The translations under genes were made by a program, and so were the position numbers. 64,000 bases of DNA, from assembly GCA_029339505.1 (NCBI GenBank), contig JAQISU010000345.1, positions 2,193,501 to 2,257,500 on the forward strand, in the 5' to 3' direction. Origin of the DNA: Unio delphinus. Its lineage: Eukaryota > Mollusca > Bivalvia > Unionida > Unionidae. Shown in pieces: positions 1 to 9,626 of this stretch (positions are counted from its first letter, which is position 1; every line of letters begins with the position of its first letter). The notes under the pieces are model-generated. The model did not search any database and was not told where the DNA came from. It saw nothing but the letters and a program-made list of their open reading frames with translations.

Positions 1-214
1 CAGCCGCAGAGAGAGTAATCTGAACTCCCTTTTTATCCTTGAAAGCATCATTGAAATGTTTCACCTGACGAGTTGTCAGCGATAATTTATTTTCACCACC
101 CGTCATTTGATTAGGTTTCAACGTGATTGTGGTTCCACATTTTTTAGCCGATTCTGATTGCAATTTTTTGATTTGACCAGGAGTTAACGTAACACTAATA
201 ACACTATATGACAT
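1..214 (-). CDS. Partial small protein with TLTPGQ motif (element A)
   Basis: This is the 5' part of a minus-strand gene whose ATG is at 212-214. The gene runs off the left edge after about 71 codons. The N-terminus reads MSYSVISVTLTPGQIKKLQ and is followed by a Gly-Gly-Glu-Asn segment and a second lysine-rich segment, LTTRQVKHFNDAFKDKKG. From memory, short proteins opening with TLTPGQ and lysine-rich repeats sit next to the capsid gene in related invertebrate virus-like elements, so a minor structural or DNA-binding role is possible. That role is inference. The gene lies 40 bp upstream of the capsid gene on the same strand... in genome order to its left, and is therefore downstream in the minus-strand gene series. 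Confidence 0.55.
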   Translation of the reverse strand, partial: MSYSVISVTLTPGQIKKLQSESAKKCGTTITLKPNQMTGGENKLSLTTRQVKHFNDAFKDKKGVQITLSAA

Positions 215-253
215 TATATATAATTGATTGATTCTAATTCAATGAAAAATCGT

Positions 254-1717
254 TCAAAGATTTTCTACTGGTGCATCTACCACTCTCATTCTTCCACCAA
301 CACCTTCAAGTAACATTGATTTATCACTAAGAATGACAGCAACTGCTCTATAATTCGGGATAAGGATAGGAGCAACCCCAGCAACTGGTGGACCAGTCGG
401 ACGGGTTACACGGGCTCTAAAGTGTATATCAACGACAGATTGTCTCATCAAATCAAGATGTTCCAATGAAAAGTAATAAATCGGATAAAGGCTTTTAAAA
501 TCCAATTGTGATATTTGCAAACCGGTATCCACATTTTGATCACGTGCCATAAATGACAACAGGTTATGATAGACACGTGCAATATGATTCTGACCGTAAT
601 CAAGTTGTATATCCTCGGATGGTTCCTGCTGTCCGTTTATTCTCAGCGAGACTTCACTAACACCTAACTGATCAAATATCATATGACTTCGTTCTTGATT
701 ACCAACTCGCGCAGCATTCTGTAACGCAATAAATATATGACGTGGAGCTGAAACCCCTTGTTTTGATGCCAGGTGCCATGTGAATGTACCATCAACACTG
801 TCTTGTTTAATATCCGTGGTCACTGATAACCAACTTAACAACGACTTTCCTCCTTGGTCCATAAATGATAGTAGTCGCTGTTCGTCTGTGATTGATGGAG
901 TTAACACTGGCATCCATAATGATAGTTTTGTTAAAATGACTTTACCGGCAGCAACCCCAGCATTACGCCAGATTGCATCATCATCAGTACCCTTTCTCAC
1001 GAGTGCTATTGTGTGTTTGGCTCCATAAATAACTTTTCGGACGTTTCTACAGAATCCAAATATGTGATGTAGTGGAATCGCACATGAAAATCGTCGACGC
1101 TGCCCATGCAACGTTGCTACACGTGTTGCAAATCCTAAATTGAGATTACCATTAACGCCTCCGAGAATATCAAACGCAGCTCCGGGTCTAATTCGACGTT
1201 CTGGATTAGCTGCTTCTTGTTGATTGGCTTCTGCAGTACCCTGTGCTGTTAACACTTTAATGAATTGAAGGTGATCAGCGGTATCAGAGGTATCCTTTGC
1301 AAACATCATAGATGGACCTGCTGATCTTGTATAATCATCAGAATATCTCGCTAACCCTATGATTGTTGTGGCCATATCAACTTCACGGTCAATGGATTCA
1401 ATTTCTTTTCCATCAATGAGATATCTAGCGCTTTCAAATAACGCCATGATGCCGTTATTAACAAAACCAACTCGGACATTTGAGTTATTGTCATATGGGG
1501 TATCAGCTGCAACATTTGTTACAAGTTCTCCTTCTACTTCAATAAATGCCTCACACGGTAGAAAATATTTACTGGTATCATGAACTTGAAGTTCAATTCG
1601 CGATCGGAGATCTGGTTGTACTGCGTGATAAGAATAAAATTGATAATCGCGTACAGAATCATCTTTACGCACTGGGGCGTCTATATCAAATGCTGGATCA
1701 GATGATTTTTTGAACAT
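254..1717 (-). CDS. Putative major capsid protein of element A (double jelly-roll type expected)
   Basis: 487 residues, uninterrupted, ATG at 1715-1717. The sequence is rich in beta-strand-like segments and lacks membrane segments. Recognisable stretches include YKVIYGAKHT-like VRKVIYGAKHTIALVRK near residue 230, HIFGFC just before it, and a C-terminal SVVDIHFRARV followed by AVAVILSDKSM. From memory, this pattern defines a widespread family in invertebrate genomes that sits beside packaging ATPase and integrase genes and is taken to be a double jelly-roll capsid protein. The fold is not provable here. Neighbours on the same strand are other structural candidates, which supports a virion module. 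It has no resemblance by eye to the Polinton capsid protein at 40569. Confidence 0.6.
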   Translation of the reverse strand: MFKKSSDPAFDIDAPVRKDDSVRDYQFYSYHAVQPDLRSRIELQVHDTSKYFLPCEAFIEVEGELVTNVAADTPYDNNSNVRVGFVNNGIMALFESARYLIDGKEIESIDREVDMATTIIGLARYSDDYTRSAGPSMMFAKDTSDTADHLQFIKVLTAQGTAEANQQEAANPERRIRPGAAFDILGGVNGNLNLGFATRVATLHGQRRRFSCAIPLHHIFGFCRNVRKVIYGAKHTIALVRKGTDDDAIWRNAGVAAGKVILTKLSLWMPVLTPSITDEQRLLSFMDQGGKSLLSWLSVTTDIKQDSVDGTFTWHLASKQGVSAPRHIFIALQNAARVGNQERSHMIFDQLGVSEVSLRINGQQEPSEDIQLDYGQNHIARVYHNLLSFMARDQNVDTGLQISQLDFKSLYPIYYFSLEHLDLMRQSVVDIHFRARVTRPTGPPVAGVAPILIPNYRAVAVILSDKSMLLEGVGGRMRVVDAPVENL

Positions 1718-1771
1718 TTTATTCTATTTATCAGAGTCTAAATCGGATTTTCCATTTCATCGTGAAAAACG

Positions 1772-2209
1772 CTAGCGTTTTCGTCGTGGTTTTCTAAAGC
1801 CACTTCCCGCTATCATATTTGCAATATTGCTTTGGTCTCCTTGATTTACCATCGACGCTAGTTTTTCATCTACTGCGTTATTTATAATTTTACTAACACT
1901 TGCAGGCATTTCTTCTGTAGACGGTAACGGTTTCTTTTTTCGACTCACTAATGATGTTATTTTATCCTTCGCAGTTGAAAACGCTTTCCCGGCAAGATCT
2001 CCAACAGTACTAATACCCTTATCACGAATAACATCAATGGCTTTCATTCCAAGTTGTTTAGCTAACGGCATCACTTTTGGGGCCGTTCTTGAAAAGAATC
2101 CTAAAATGGTCTTGCCGAGGCCATCTCCGTAGTATGCTCTATAAACTGGAAACCGTGAATTAACTACATAGACGAGGGTTGGTTTATCATGATTGTAATG
2201 GATGATCAT
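1772..2209 (-). CDS. Small basic virion-core-like protein (adenovirus pVI/pX-like)
   Basis: 145 residues, ATG at 2207-2209. Near residue 27 it reads YYGDGLGKTILGFFSRTAPK, a glycine-containing amphipathic segment. A lysine-rich middle (SRKKKPL) and a C-terminus ending GSGFRKPRRKR follow. This layout, an aromatic-G-x-G-x-G start then an FxRxxxP amphipathic helix, matches the small protein next to capsid genes in Polinton-type elements, including the gene at 40101 in this window. A membrane-active or core role like adenovirus pVI or pX is inferred from position and composition. It is 54 bp from the capsid gene on the same strand. Confidence 0.5.
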   Translation of the reverse strand: MIIHYNHDKPTLVYVVNSRFPVYRAYYGDGLGKTILGFFSRTAPKVMPLAKQLGMKAIDVIRDKGISTVGDLAGKAFSTAKDKITSLVSRKKKPLPSTEEMPASVSKIINNAVDEKLASMVNQGDQSNIANMIAGSGFRKPRRKR

Positions 2210-2242
2210 TATTATAAAAACAATAGTGTTTTCAATTGTTAT

Positions 2243-3286
2243 TTAATCGCTATGATACCCATTTGCTAACTCGTCAATGAAATCTCGATAAGTTTTGATA
2301 TCCATGATACCACCGGCAAATAATCGTCTACAAATATCAGCTGCTTCATTAATTATTTCTGGAGAGTTATTTCCAGCTCGGAACCCTCCTACAAGAACAT
2401 CTAATCGTGATATATCATTGATAACACTATCAGGACAAGTGTTTCCAATCCTTGGATTTTGCAATCCACTTCCGCTATAACCAGCTGCTTCATCTAGTTT
2501 TTCTAAATCCGTAGTTTGTAAATAATCATCATCATCATCAGGTGGTAGTTGTTGTTTTTTTTGTCTCCGTGTTGGTGTTTGACGTCGTTCTTCTAAATCA
2601 TCATCATCATCAGGTGGTAGTTGTTGTTTTTTTTGTCTTCTTGTTTGTCTACGTGTTGGTGTTTGACGTTTTAGTTCTTGCCGTTCTTCTATTTCTCGTT
2701 GTCGCTCTTCTATTTGTTCTCTTTTATAATTACTAATTCCCTTTTTAAATTCCTTGTATCCTATCTCATCCTTATTCAAACGACCAATCCCTTTATTTAG
2801 TTTATACAAATAATCGAACCAATCATTACTTGATATTCTATCATTTTTATACTCGTCCTTTAAAAAATCTTTTTTTGAATTATAGCTTTGAGCAGCAAAA
2901 TTACCAAAGGCTTGATAATCCTTTGATTTCAATAAACTAGGTTTTTTTATTAATATTTTAGCATGATCAGTAAATTTATTCAGCAGAGAAACAGTCGTTT
3001 TTTTCGGATCAGTTTGTTCAGTTTGTTCAGTTTTCGCTGCTAGTTTTTCAAGTTCACCAATAACAGATTTCCCCGTCTCGGGACCATCTCCCAGTAAAGC
3101 ACGCTCTACTCCTTTCGTTGCTGTGGTTACTGGTTTAAACAACTCTTCAGACCCCAGAGCAAAATCAGTTTGTAAACTCTGTCGTTGTTGCAGTTTATTC
3201 CTGACAGAGTCGCGAATTGGTATAAATTTCTTAATTGCATCTAGTCGCTCACGAGCCAATCGGGTCGTTAATGCTTCATTGACCAT
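2243..3286 (-). CDS. Conserved element protein of unknown function, 347 aa
   Basis: ATG at 3284-3286, 347 residues. The N-terminal half is charged and helical. A central low-complexity part (about residues 190-255) has two copies of a unit with RRQ/TPTRRQ followed by KKQQLPPDDDDD, an acidic run after a basic run. The C-terminal 90 residues read LEKLDEAAGYSGSGLQ... then LVGGFRAGNNSPEIINEAADICRRLF. The GS-x-AGNNS...EI pattern is one I recall from C-termini of proteins in related elements. Function is unknown; a structural or scaffold protein is possible. It lies 33 bp from the gene at 1772 on the same strand. Confidence 0.5.
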   Translation of the reverse strand: MVNEALTTRLARERLDAIKKFIPIRDSVRNKLQQRQSLQTDFALGSEELFKPVTTATKGVERALLGDGPETGKSVIGELEKLAAKTEQTEQTDPKKTTVSLLNKFTDHAKILIKKPSLLKSKDYQAFGNFAAQSYNSKKDFLKDEYKNDRISSNDWFDYLYKLNKGIGRLNKDEIGYKEFKKGISNYKREQIEERQREIEERQELKRQTPTRRQTRRQKKQQLPPDDDDDLEERRQTPTRRQKKQQLPPDDDDDYLQTTDLEKLDEAAGYSGSGLQNPRIGNTCPDSVINDISRLDVLVGGFRAGNNSPEIINEAADICRRLFAGGIMDIKTYRDFIDELANGYHSD

Positions 3287-3392
3287 TATTTGAAATCAGA
3301 AACCATTTTTCAATTGTAAAACAATTTTTCCCATCGATGATTCCATCCTTAACGGTCCAATTTTTTATTGCTGTGAAATATTTTTATTTTCG

Positions 3393-3461
3393 CAGTGTGA
3401 AATATTTTCACTGATTCAATCAAAAAATGACAAAAAAAAATGAAAATCTCAAGGAGATTTT
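3393..3461. promoter_or_regulatory. Two short hairpins between minus-strand genes
   Basis: Positions 3393-3413 form a 5-bp stem (CAGTG/CACTG) with an AT loop. Positions 3443-3461 form a perfect 8-bp stem (AAAATCTC/GAGATTTT) with a 3-base loop, next to an A-run. They lie in the 209-bp gap between the 118-aa and 347-aa genes. They could affect transcript ends or starts; nothing more can be said. Confidence 0.3.
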
Positions 3462-3495
3462 ACTGTCTGACAAAATCTTTTGAGGGGCCGGTCAA

Positions 3496-3852
3496 TCAAA
3501 ATAGTTCATTTTCTTGAATTAACGCTCGTAAGTTTCTAATTTTAGAATTAACTTCCTTTTTCAATTCATATTCGTTACCCAATTCTTTTCGTATTCCTTC
3601 CACGATAGTATATAACGGAACAAACACATCTACTTCACTGGAAAATGCAAGAGAGTCTCGAATAGAATTTTGAATTTTTTTGATGAGTGCATATTTCTTT
3701 GGCAACATATACTTGTTAGTGCTAACTCCGTATTCTATATCCTGAAAATCCGACTTGATTTGATCAGGATTTAACCCATCTGACAATCTAATATTCTGAT
3801 TTTTCAATTTTGCAATTTCAACTATGATGCTATTCATAATTTCAGAATTCAT
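3496..3852 (-). CDS. Hypothetical protein, 118 aa (element A)
   Basis: ATG at 3850-3852, 118 residues, same strand as the structural genes. It is mostly helical and charged, with no cysteine motif and no membrane segment. I do not recognise a family. Supporting it as a gene are its length in AT-rich DNA, balanced composition and collinearity with the genes to its left. It is the last gene before a 380-bp AT-rich repeat block, which may hold its promoter. Confidence 0.45.
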   Translation of the reverse strand: MNSEIMNSIIVEIAKLKNQNIRLSDGLNPDQIKSDFQDIEYGVSTNKYMLPKKYALIKKIQNSIRDSLAFSSEVDVFVPLYTIVEGIRKELGNEYELKKEVNSKIRNLRALIQENELF

Positions 3853-3894
3853 ATATGATAATACATATTTCTAATTCATTTTTCAAAAATAAAA

Positions 3895-4278
3895 GAGCCG
3901 TTAATATTTTTAAAAATTCAGTCTGTATATATAACTATCTTTTTTAAAAATTAATTCTGTATATATAAATATCTTTTTTAAAAATTCAGTCTGTATATAT
4001 AAATATATTTTTTAAAAATTCAGTCTGTATATATAACTATCTTTTTTAAAAATTAATTCTGTATATATAAATATCTTTTTTAAAAATTCAGTCTGTATAT
4101 ATAAATATCTTTTTTTAAAATTAATTCTGTATATATAAATATATTTTTTAAAATTAATTCTGTATATATAACTATCTTTTTTAAAAATTCAGTCTGTATA
4201 TATAAATATATTTTTTAAAATTTCAGTCTGTATATATAAATATATTTTTTAAAATTAATTCTGTATATATAAATATAA
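3895..4278. repeat. AT-rich tandem repeat, about 32-36 bp unit
   Basis: About ten degenerate copies of a unit that pairs a T6-A5 run with TTCAGTCTGTATATATAAAT or AATTCTGTATATATAAATA. Two unit variants alternate. The block has no coding capacity. It sits between the structural gene series and the early or unknown region of element A. It could be a promoter cluster or replication-related DNA unwinding region; this is inference. Confidence 0.8.
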
Positions 4279-4380
4279 ATGCAGACAAAAATAAATATCA
4301 ACCATGATGAGCGATTATCAGTCATTTGGCCCCCTTGATATAGGCCGTTGTGGTTCTATTTGCATTCATTGGGTCCCTTA

Positions 4381-4602
4381 TTAGGCCTTTGTGTCTTTCA
4401 TAGGGTCCTTTGTTAGAGCATTTTTCTGTTTCTGTTTTATATCAGAATGTTTTTGCTCTTTTAGATATGACCCTATGACCGTTTCTATTAGCCTATAATT
4501 CATTCTGGGGTTACCCAATGTGCATCCACGTTTTGGCCGGTAATTCATTTTTGAACACCATACGGGGTAACCCAAATGTGATGGAGAGCTAATTACATCC
4601 AT
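4381..4602 (-). CDS. Doubtful small ORF, 73 aa
   Basis: ATG-initiated 73-codon frame, rich in Lys toward its end, with CSKMNYRP and CTLGNPRMNYR segments. It starts about 20 bp after the stop of the next ORF, with an AATAAA between the two on this strand. No family recognised. It may be a small accessory gene or chance. Confidence 0.2.
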   Translation of the reverse strand: MDVISSPSHLGYPVWCSKMNYRPKRGCTLGNPRMNYRLIETVIGSYLKEQKHSDIKQKQKNALTKDPMKDTKA

Positions 4603-4621
4603 GGATGGTATTTATTTTAGG

Positions 4622-4849
4622 TCATTTATATTTACATTCACCGGAAACATATTCCCCTAAGAGTGAATCTAACTCGTCAAATAACGGGTTATAATCACAA
4701 GAGGGTATGTTTACGTGAAATGACCTAGAGGTTACATATATACGACAACACATCTTTGGAACTCCTTGGTTGCCTTCACATCCAAGTAAGCCCAAGGGAA
4801 ACCCGAAACATACATCTCCGGAAGGGAGGCCTAACATGGCAAACGCCAT
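4622..4849 (-). CDS. Possible small early protein, 75 aa
   Basis: ATG in good context (AAGATGG) at 4849, 75 residues, with five cysteines and an acidic C-terminal half. Upstream on the minus strand are a CRE-type palindrome TGACGTCA at 4879-4886 and GATATATACGG near 4920-4930, so a promoter is plausible. No family recognised. Its position in the gap between the structural genes and the replication gene is where accessory genes would be expected. Confidence 0.3.
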   Translation of the reverse strand: MAFAMLGLPSGDVCFGFPLGLLGCEGNQGVPKMCCRIYVTSRSFHVNIPSCDYNPLFDELDSLLGEYVSGECKYK

Positions 4850-4878
4850 CTTAGACCGCCCAGAAGATATGCTTGGGG

Positions 4879-5050
4879 TGACGTCACAACATATACTTAA
4901 TTAAGGACAGCACAAATACCGTATATATCTCCATTCAGATTGTAGGTATACATATACTTAATTAACTTAATTAAGGACAGCACAAATACCGTATATATCT
5001 CCATTCAGATTGCAGGTATACATATACTTAATTAACTTAATTAAGGATGG
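4879..5050. promoter_or_regulatory. CRE palindrome and duplicated 70-bp TATA-bearing unit
   Basis: TGACGTCA lies at 4879-4886. A 70-bp unit holding TTAATTAAGGACAG and CCGTATATATCTCC is then present twice in tandem (starts near 4901 and 4971), with a partial third copy at 5041. On the minus strand the units face the small ORF at 4622. They look like repeated upstream promoter blocks. Confidence 0.45.
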
Positions 5051-5141
5051 ATTATAATTCAATGATGATGTAATATGGATTATAATTCAATGATGATGTA
5101 ATGATGATGGGACGGCACAGACATCACAAACATGAAACGAC

Positions 5142-5289
5142 GGGGCTGATTTTCAAAGGCCAATTCGACCAATCAAAGCAACCCATGAAATTAAACCCGG
5201 TTGCATGATTGAGTAAAAGTCAACCACGCACACGTGTCAATGGCGTGGGTTATTTTTTGACTGGTCGGATTGGCCTTTGAAAGCCCCAG
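5142..5289. repeat. Imperfect inverted repeat, about 34-bp arms
   Basis: The left arm 5142-5177 (GGGGCTGATTTTCAAAGGCC...) and right arm 5258-5289 (...GGCCTTTGAAAGCCCC) are inverted copies with a few mismatches. The spacer is 80 bp and contains CACGTG. No coding capacity. It lies just before a TATATAAGG box at about 5309, so it may be an operator or an ancient terminal repeat. Confidence 0.6.
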
Positions 5290-5299
5290 CTTTAAACCT

Positions 5300-6160
5300 T
5301 TCATTTAGTATATAAGGCGACTAATACAGCAGCGTCAATCCACAGAGTGTGTTATTTTATTTTCTTGAATTACTTGTTAATGGTGCTTCACAGTATTAAA
5401 ATGAAACAGAATATTTGCATAAAGCACTAAAAAAAAAGAATATAATCGTTTGAAAACATTTTATATTTGATTTCTTTTCTAATTAATTATATCCCAAGCC
5501 GCTGAATCACAATTTAGGGGCAAATAACCCACGCCATACTGTAATGTAATTTTTATAGATGTAGCATTTGTACATCTTTTATAGGTGCCATGTCGGCATC
5601 CTCTTTTTTTTAAAATCTTTATTCAATATTTACATATTAAATTATACAAATGATAGTCTACATACAGACATTTAAAAACACTTATATTTACACATAATAG
5701 TAGAAACATATAAGAGTAGGTGGGAGGGGTTGTTATTCCCTCCCTTATCATCTCGACAACATCTAAGTGAGAGAGTATATAAAGGAAATTAATACATCAA
5801 TCCGCAAGTATGCTATTTTATTTTCTTGAATTACTTATTAATGGTGTTTCACAGTATTTAAATGAGACAGAATATTTGACTTAAACACTAGAACAAAGAA
5901 TATAATTGTTTGAAAACATGTCTTTTCTTACAAAACAATGCCCAGCGCTGAATCACAATACCCATTAAACAAGTTAACACAATCTAAGGGAGAAAGTATA
6001 CACGTGTGTTATCCTGTAATGCCTGTATCTCCGGATCACATCCTATGTTATGAAATACGCATTAATCGCACATGACACAGAATATTTGACTTAAACACTA
6101 AAAAAAAAAGAAAATATATCTTTTCCTAAAAAGAAATACCAAGCTGCTAAATCACAATGA
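5300..6160 (+). repeat. Three diverged promoter-like modules in a gene-free stretch
   Basis: A module is repeated at about 5309-5460 and 5777-5935, with a shorter version at about 6055-6150. In order it has GTATATAA(A)GG, a tract with TATTTTATTTTCTTGAATTACT, GTxTTTCACAGTATT, (ATGA)GACAGAATATTTG, then AACACTA with an A-run and GAATATAATxGTTTGAAAACAT. Each module is TATA-led on the plus strand, but no ORF of useful length follows. The stretch from 4850 to 6338 otherwise holds no gene I can support. Small non-coding transcripts are possible. Confidence 0.5.
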
Positions 6161-6338
6161 TAACTCCCTTGGTTATTATCATTTAAGAGTGGTCTCCCTT
6201 GGTGTTATAGACGGTACGCGTGTACTGTATTTTGACATACGAAAATAGAATTTTCTGATAATACTATTACGGAATGCTTCATAATTAACAAGCACGGAGG
6301 GGTGAGGTCTGAATTCTTGGTTCATTTGTATAATAACA

Positions 6339-6680
6339 CTATTTTTCTAATTCATTGTTTGGTTTAATTATAAGTCTCTGTATATAATCTTGAGCAGTCT
6401 TTATTATTTTGTCATCGTTGGGGTCAATGGCAGTATTTTTTATTTTTTTATCATAATAGCGTTTTAGCTCCCTGTATCGTTTTCCGCCGCACATAATGCA
6501 TAATTGCGACCTCCCCCTGACCCCAACCCCACATTGAATACAGGGTAACGGACCTCGGCTTCCCCGACGAAAGCTTTGCATATGATACCAACAGAATTCA
6601 TTTCTGCATGATTTGTTACACGGTGTCACTGATCCAATCATAAGCCATTTGCAATGATTCATTATACTTAAATCTTTCAT
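6339..6680 (-). CDS. Small zinc-binding protein, 113 aa
   Basis: ATG at 6678-6680 (an internal Met at residue 7 could also start). Cysteine and histidine pairs are plentiful. The N-terminus has CNKSCRNEFCWYH, followed by CIQCG and CIMCGGKRY, which together resemble two treble-clef or zinc-ribbon knuckles. A basic helix follows. I recall similar short proteins with CxxCG...C..CGxKR in related elements, function unknown. Divergently arranged with the polymerase-helicase gene: only 24 bp separate the two start codons, so they probably share a promoter region. Confidence 0.55.
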   Translation of the reverse strand: MKDLSIMNHCKWLMIGSVTPCNKSCRNEFCWYHMQSFRRGSRGPLPCIQCGVGVRGRSQLCIMCGGKRYRELKRYYDKKIKNTAIDPNDDKIIKTAQDYIQRLIIKPNNELEK

Positions 6681-6704
6681 TTAAATACTTGTTTTAATTA
6701 TAGT

Positions 6705-9626
6705 ATGGAGGAGTTCGAGAGATTATCGAAAATTAAGCCCTGGAAAAGTGTTCAATTCAATCTTGATAGAGTTTCTGATACACCAAAGAATAAAATTCTT
6801 GATAGAACCTTGATTAGTAAAATCAGAGACTGTTTTAATGAATTCAAGCGTGATGGGGCAGCTCATTGTTGGTCAACATTTCGAATTGATGGTGTTGTTG
6901 ACGCTACCATGAATGATGAAAAAGCAGCAGTGATAATCTCACGTCTTGGGGAAGAAAGAAATTTTTTTCGAATAAAATTCCTTATCCGTGATAATGGAAA
7001 ATGGATCATTAGGGACAAATACGAGCCTATTCTTAAGGACAAAAAAACTGTCACTGTGACTCAGGATTCAAAACCAGGAATTTTGACTGGACTTGATAAA
7101 CCCTACTATGAAAGATCTTATCCTGTCACAGTAGTTGTTTACGGGATATATCCACTCAATGAAAAACCTGATATTTCAAAACTAGCACCCATGAAATATT
7201 CGACAGGGCTCAATTGTGTAGCAACACGAATAATAGAACACTTCACAAATGCGTCCCGGGGAAATAAACTAACTGATCTAAGACGAAAAAAAATAACCGA
7301 ATGGGAACTGACAGTGAAACAGCATGGGGCAACAATTCAAGATATAGCCAAATTAGAAACATCATTGAGATTTCCAATATCGGTAAGGACAATCACCGGA
7401 GAAGTATTATACGAATCGAAATATAAATCACAGGGAGCTCCCATTGAAATTATTGATCATAACGCACACGCGTGGTCATCTGCAGTAACAATATTCCCAC
7501 GGGATAGAACCGTAAAATATCTGTTTGGAACCGAAGAGTTTTTTTCAGAGCAGAAATTATTTGATGCTATTTACCATTTGAGTAAAAACGATTCTGTGTC
7601 AGTGTGGCTATTTCATAGTACTTCAGACGAAGAATGTAGATTTGATCAGTTTGTAAGGCCCAACGGAGAATTGTACCGTACTGAAGAGCTGCATAATCAA
7701 ATGAAACAACTAGCTAGTGAATTTTCTCCCCAGAGTTCTCTGGGGGAAGACAACGATCAATTATTAGCAAACTGTTTTACACTTCCATCAGTTGTAGCAC
7801 ATTTTGCTAGGAAGAAAAACGCGTGGAAACCAACCCGAAGTGAGTTCTTATCAGATGTCAAATTGTCCTGTCTTGAATACAGCCATGGAGGATTATGGAA
7901 CACAAAATACACAGCTGATACCGTTATTTCAGTTGATATGATTGCATGTTATCCAGGAAGTTTTCTTGGGTATGGAGAGTGTGAGAAATATTTCAAACGA
8001 TTTGGACACCCTACACACGAAATGACCCGTGTTGCTATTAATGGACCACTGCCACATTTCGATTTAACCGGATTCGCTTGTGTAGTATCATTTGAAATGG
8101 CTGAAGGACTTCATCCGTGTAGTTATCTTTGGATTGGTAAACACATGTCTGAAAAACACTGGATGCCAATAGTGTTATTACGGTATATGCTTGATTGTAA
8201 GATGTTAAAATCATTAATTGTCAGTGAAGCAATTATATCCTATCGAGCACAGAAATCAGTCTGGTTACCACAACCTGATCTAGAAAAAATAATTAGCGAA
8301 GAGCGAAAACTGTTTCCTGATTTTAATGAACAACAAATCATGGATTGGTCCAGACAGTTGTTTGAAATCAGAAACAATGAAGCAAAAGATCTTGGACGAA
8401 GAATAATCGGTAAATTTACCCAAGGTGGCAAAGATGATAATACGAGATATTCTTCACGATTGATTATAGACAATGCTGAATACGATTTTGTAATCAAAGA
8501 TTTAACGAATAGGGGCTTATATGTCAATCGTAAGGACGCATTTATGTCCGATGGAACCAAATTGGGTACAATTGTTACTTACACTGATGGATACCATCAG
8601 CAGTACACATATTTGAGAGCTTCTATGCTTGGTTATGCTTCTATCAATCTGTTTTCAATGATCAATAGATTTCCTACCACCGCAGTTAGAGTTGCTACTG
8701 ACTCATTTTACATAAATAGCAAAATGGCTGATTTTAAGGCTACTGGCAACGAGAATTGGGGGTCATGGAGAATTAAGAAGGAAATGCTTCATGATTATAT
8801 TCCATCAGCAGATGTTACCATTGAAAATAATTACTTAGAAAGCAATCAGTGTTCAGAATTTTCTAGTGCACCACCGATTTCTGATCCAATCTGTAGATAT
8901 AAAACAGTTTATTTAAACGGCTGTGGTGGGTCAGGAAAAACAACCCGGGCAATTGAGTTATATCGTGTTTCCAATCCAAACATGATTGTGCTAACACCGA
9001 CTCACAGACTCGCCAGAGAGATGAAACAACGAGGGGTAAATGCCTGCACTTATCATAGTTTCTTTAGATGGAAAGGAGATAAATGGACTCCTGAGCGCAT
9101 GGGAGAGAAATTTATTCCTGAAATTATCATGTGGGATGAAATAGACACAGTGTCCGAAGATGTCTTAAAAATATTTCTTGAGTGGTTGTTATTGAAGAAT
9201 ACAAAAGTCGTCATGTGCGGGGATCACGGCCAACCTCCACCATTTGTCGGTGCATCCCCCCATGAATGGCTAAAGGGTTTTGTAGACTATTATGAAGAAA
9301 TTGATACCGATCATAGATCACTTGATAATGAATTAAAAGAATTTAAGAAACTAATTAGATTACAACCGGATAGAATCCAGTGTGAAATAGCCCGTGAAAT
9401 AATTTCGGAAACTCCCATGAATGAGTTTTGGGAAGCGTGGAGACCAAATGATTTAATCATTGCAAGTAGAAAAATAGTCAGGGATACACTTCAGATGAAG
9501 TTATTTGAATTGCATAAACAAAAATTTGCAGCACTTCCAGTACCGTTATGTTATAGGCCATCGGATACACGAAAACAGAACATCGAAGTTGATATTCCAG
9601 GACCAAAATCCGAAGGATTTCAATGA
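6705..9626 (+). CDS. Fused DNA polymerase B / SF1 helicase, ends at an in-frame TGA
   Basis: 973 codons from ATG 6705 to TGA 9624-9626. Polymerase motifs: motif A as SVDMIACYPGSF (Asp about residue 411), motif B as GRRIIGKFTQGGK (Lys about 570), motif C as VRVATDSFYI (Asp about 666, ATDS in place of the usual DTDS). I see no family-B exonuclease motifs in the N-terminal 400 residues. Helicase motifs: Walker A GCGGSGKT (Lys about 745), Walker B IIMWDEID (Asp about 811), motif III CGDHGQPPPF (about 842). It would copy and unwind the element DNA. From memory, close relatives occur in cnidarians and arbuscular fungi. The frame continues after the stop with helicase motifs V and VI, so the TGA is a nonsense change in this copy or is read through. 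Confidence 0.75.
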   Translation: MEEFERLSKIKPWKSVQFNLDRVSDTPKNKILDRTLISKIRDCFNEFKRDGAAHCWSTFRIDGVVDATMNDEKAAVIISRLGEERNFFRIKFLIRDNGKWIIRDKYEPILKDKKTVTVTQDSKPGILTGLDKPYYERSYPVTVVVYGIYPLNEKPDISKLAPMKYSTGLNCVATRIIEHFTNASRGNKLTDLRRKKITEWELTVKQHGATIQDIAKLETSLRFPISVRTITGEVLYESKYKSQGAPIEIIDHNAHAWSSAVTIFPRDRTVKYLFGTEEFFSEQKLFDAIYHLSKNDSVSVWLFHSTSDEECRFDQFVRPNGELYRTEELHNQMKQLASEFSPQSSLGEDNDQLLANCFTLPSVVAHFARKKNAWKPTRSEFLSDVKLSCLEYSHGGLWNTKYTADTVISVDMIACYPGSFLGYGECEKYFKRFGHPTHEMTRVAINGPLPHFDLTGFACVVSFEMAEGLHPCSYLWIGKHMSEKHWMPIVLLRYMLDCKMLKSLIVSEAIISYRAQKSVWLPQPDLEKIISEERKLFPDFNEQQIMDWSRQLFEIRNNEAKDLGRRIIGKFTQGGKDDNTRYSSRLIIDNAEYDFVIKDLTNRGLYVNRKDAFMSDGTKLGTIVTYTDGYHQQYTYLRASMLGYASINLFSMINRFPTTAVRVATDSFYINSKMADFKATGNENWGSWRIKKEMLHDYIPSADVTIENNYLESNQCSEFSSAPPISDPICRYKTVYLNGCGGSGKTTRAIELYRVSNPNMIVLTPTHRLAREMKQRGVNACTYHSFFRWKGDKWTPERMGEKFIPEIIMWDEIDTVSEDVLKIFLEWLLLKNTKVVMCGDHGQPPPFVGASPHEWLKGFVDYYEEIDTDHRSLDNELKEFKKLIRLQPDRIQCEIAREIISETPMNEFWEAWRPNDLIIASRKIVRDTLQMKLFELHKQKFAALPVPLCYRPSDTRKQNIEVDIPGPKSEGFQ

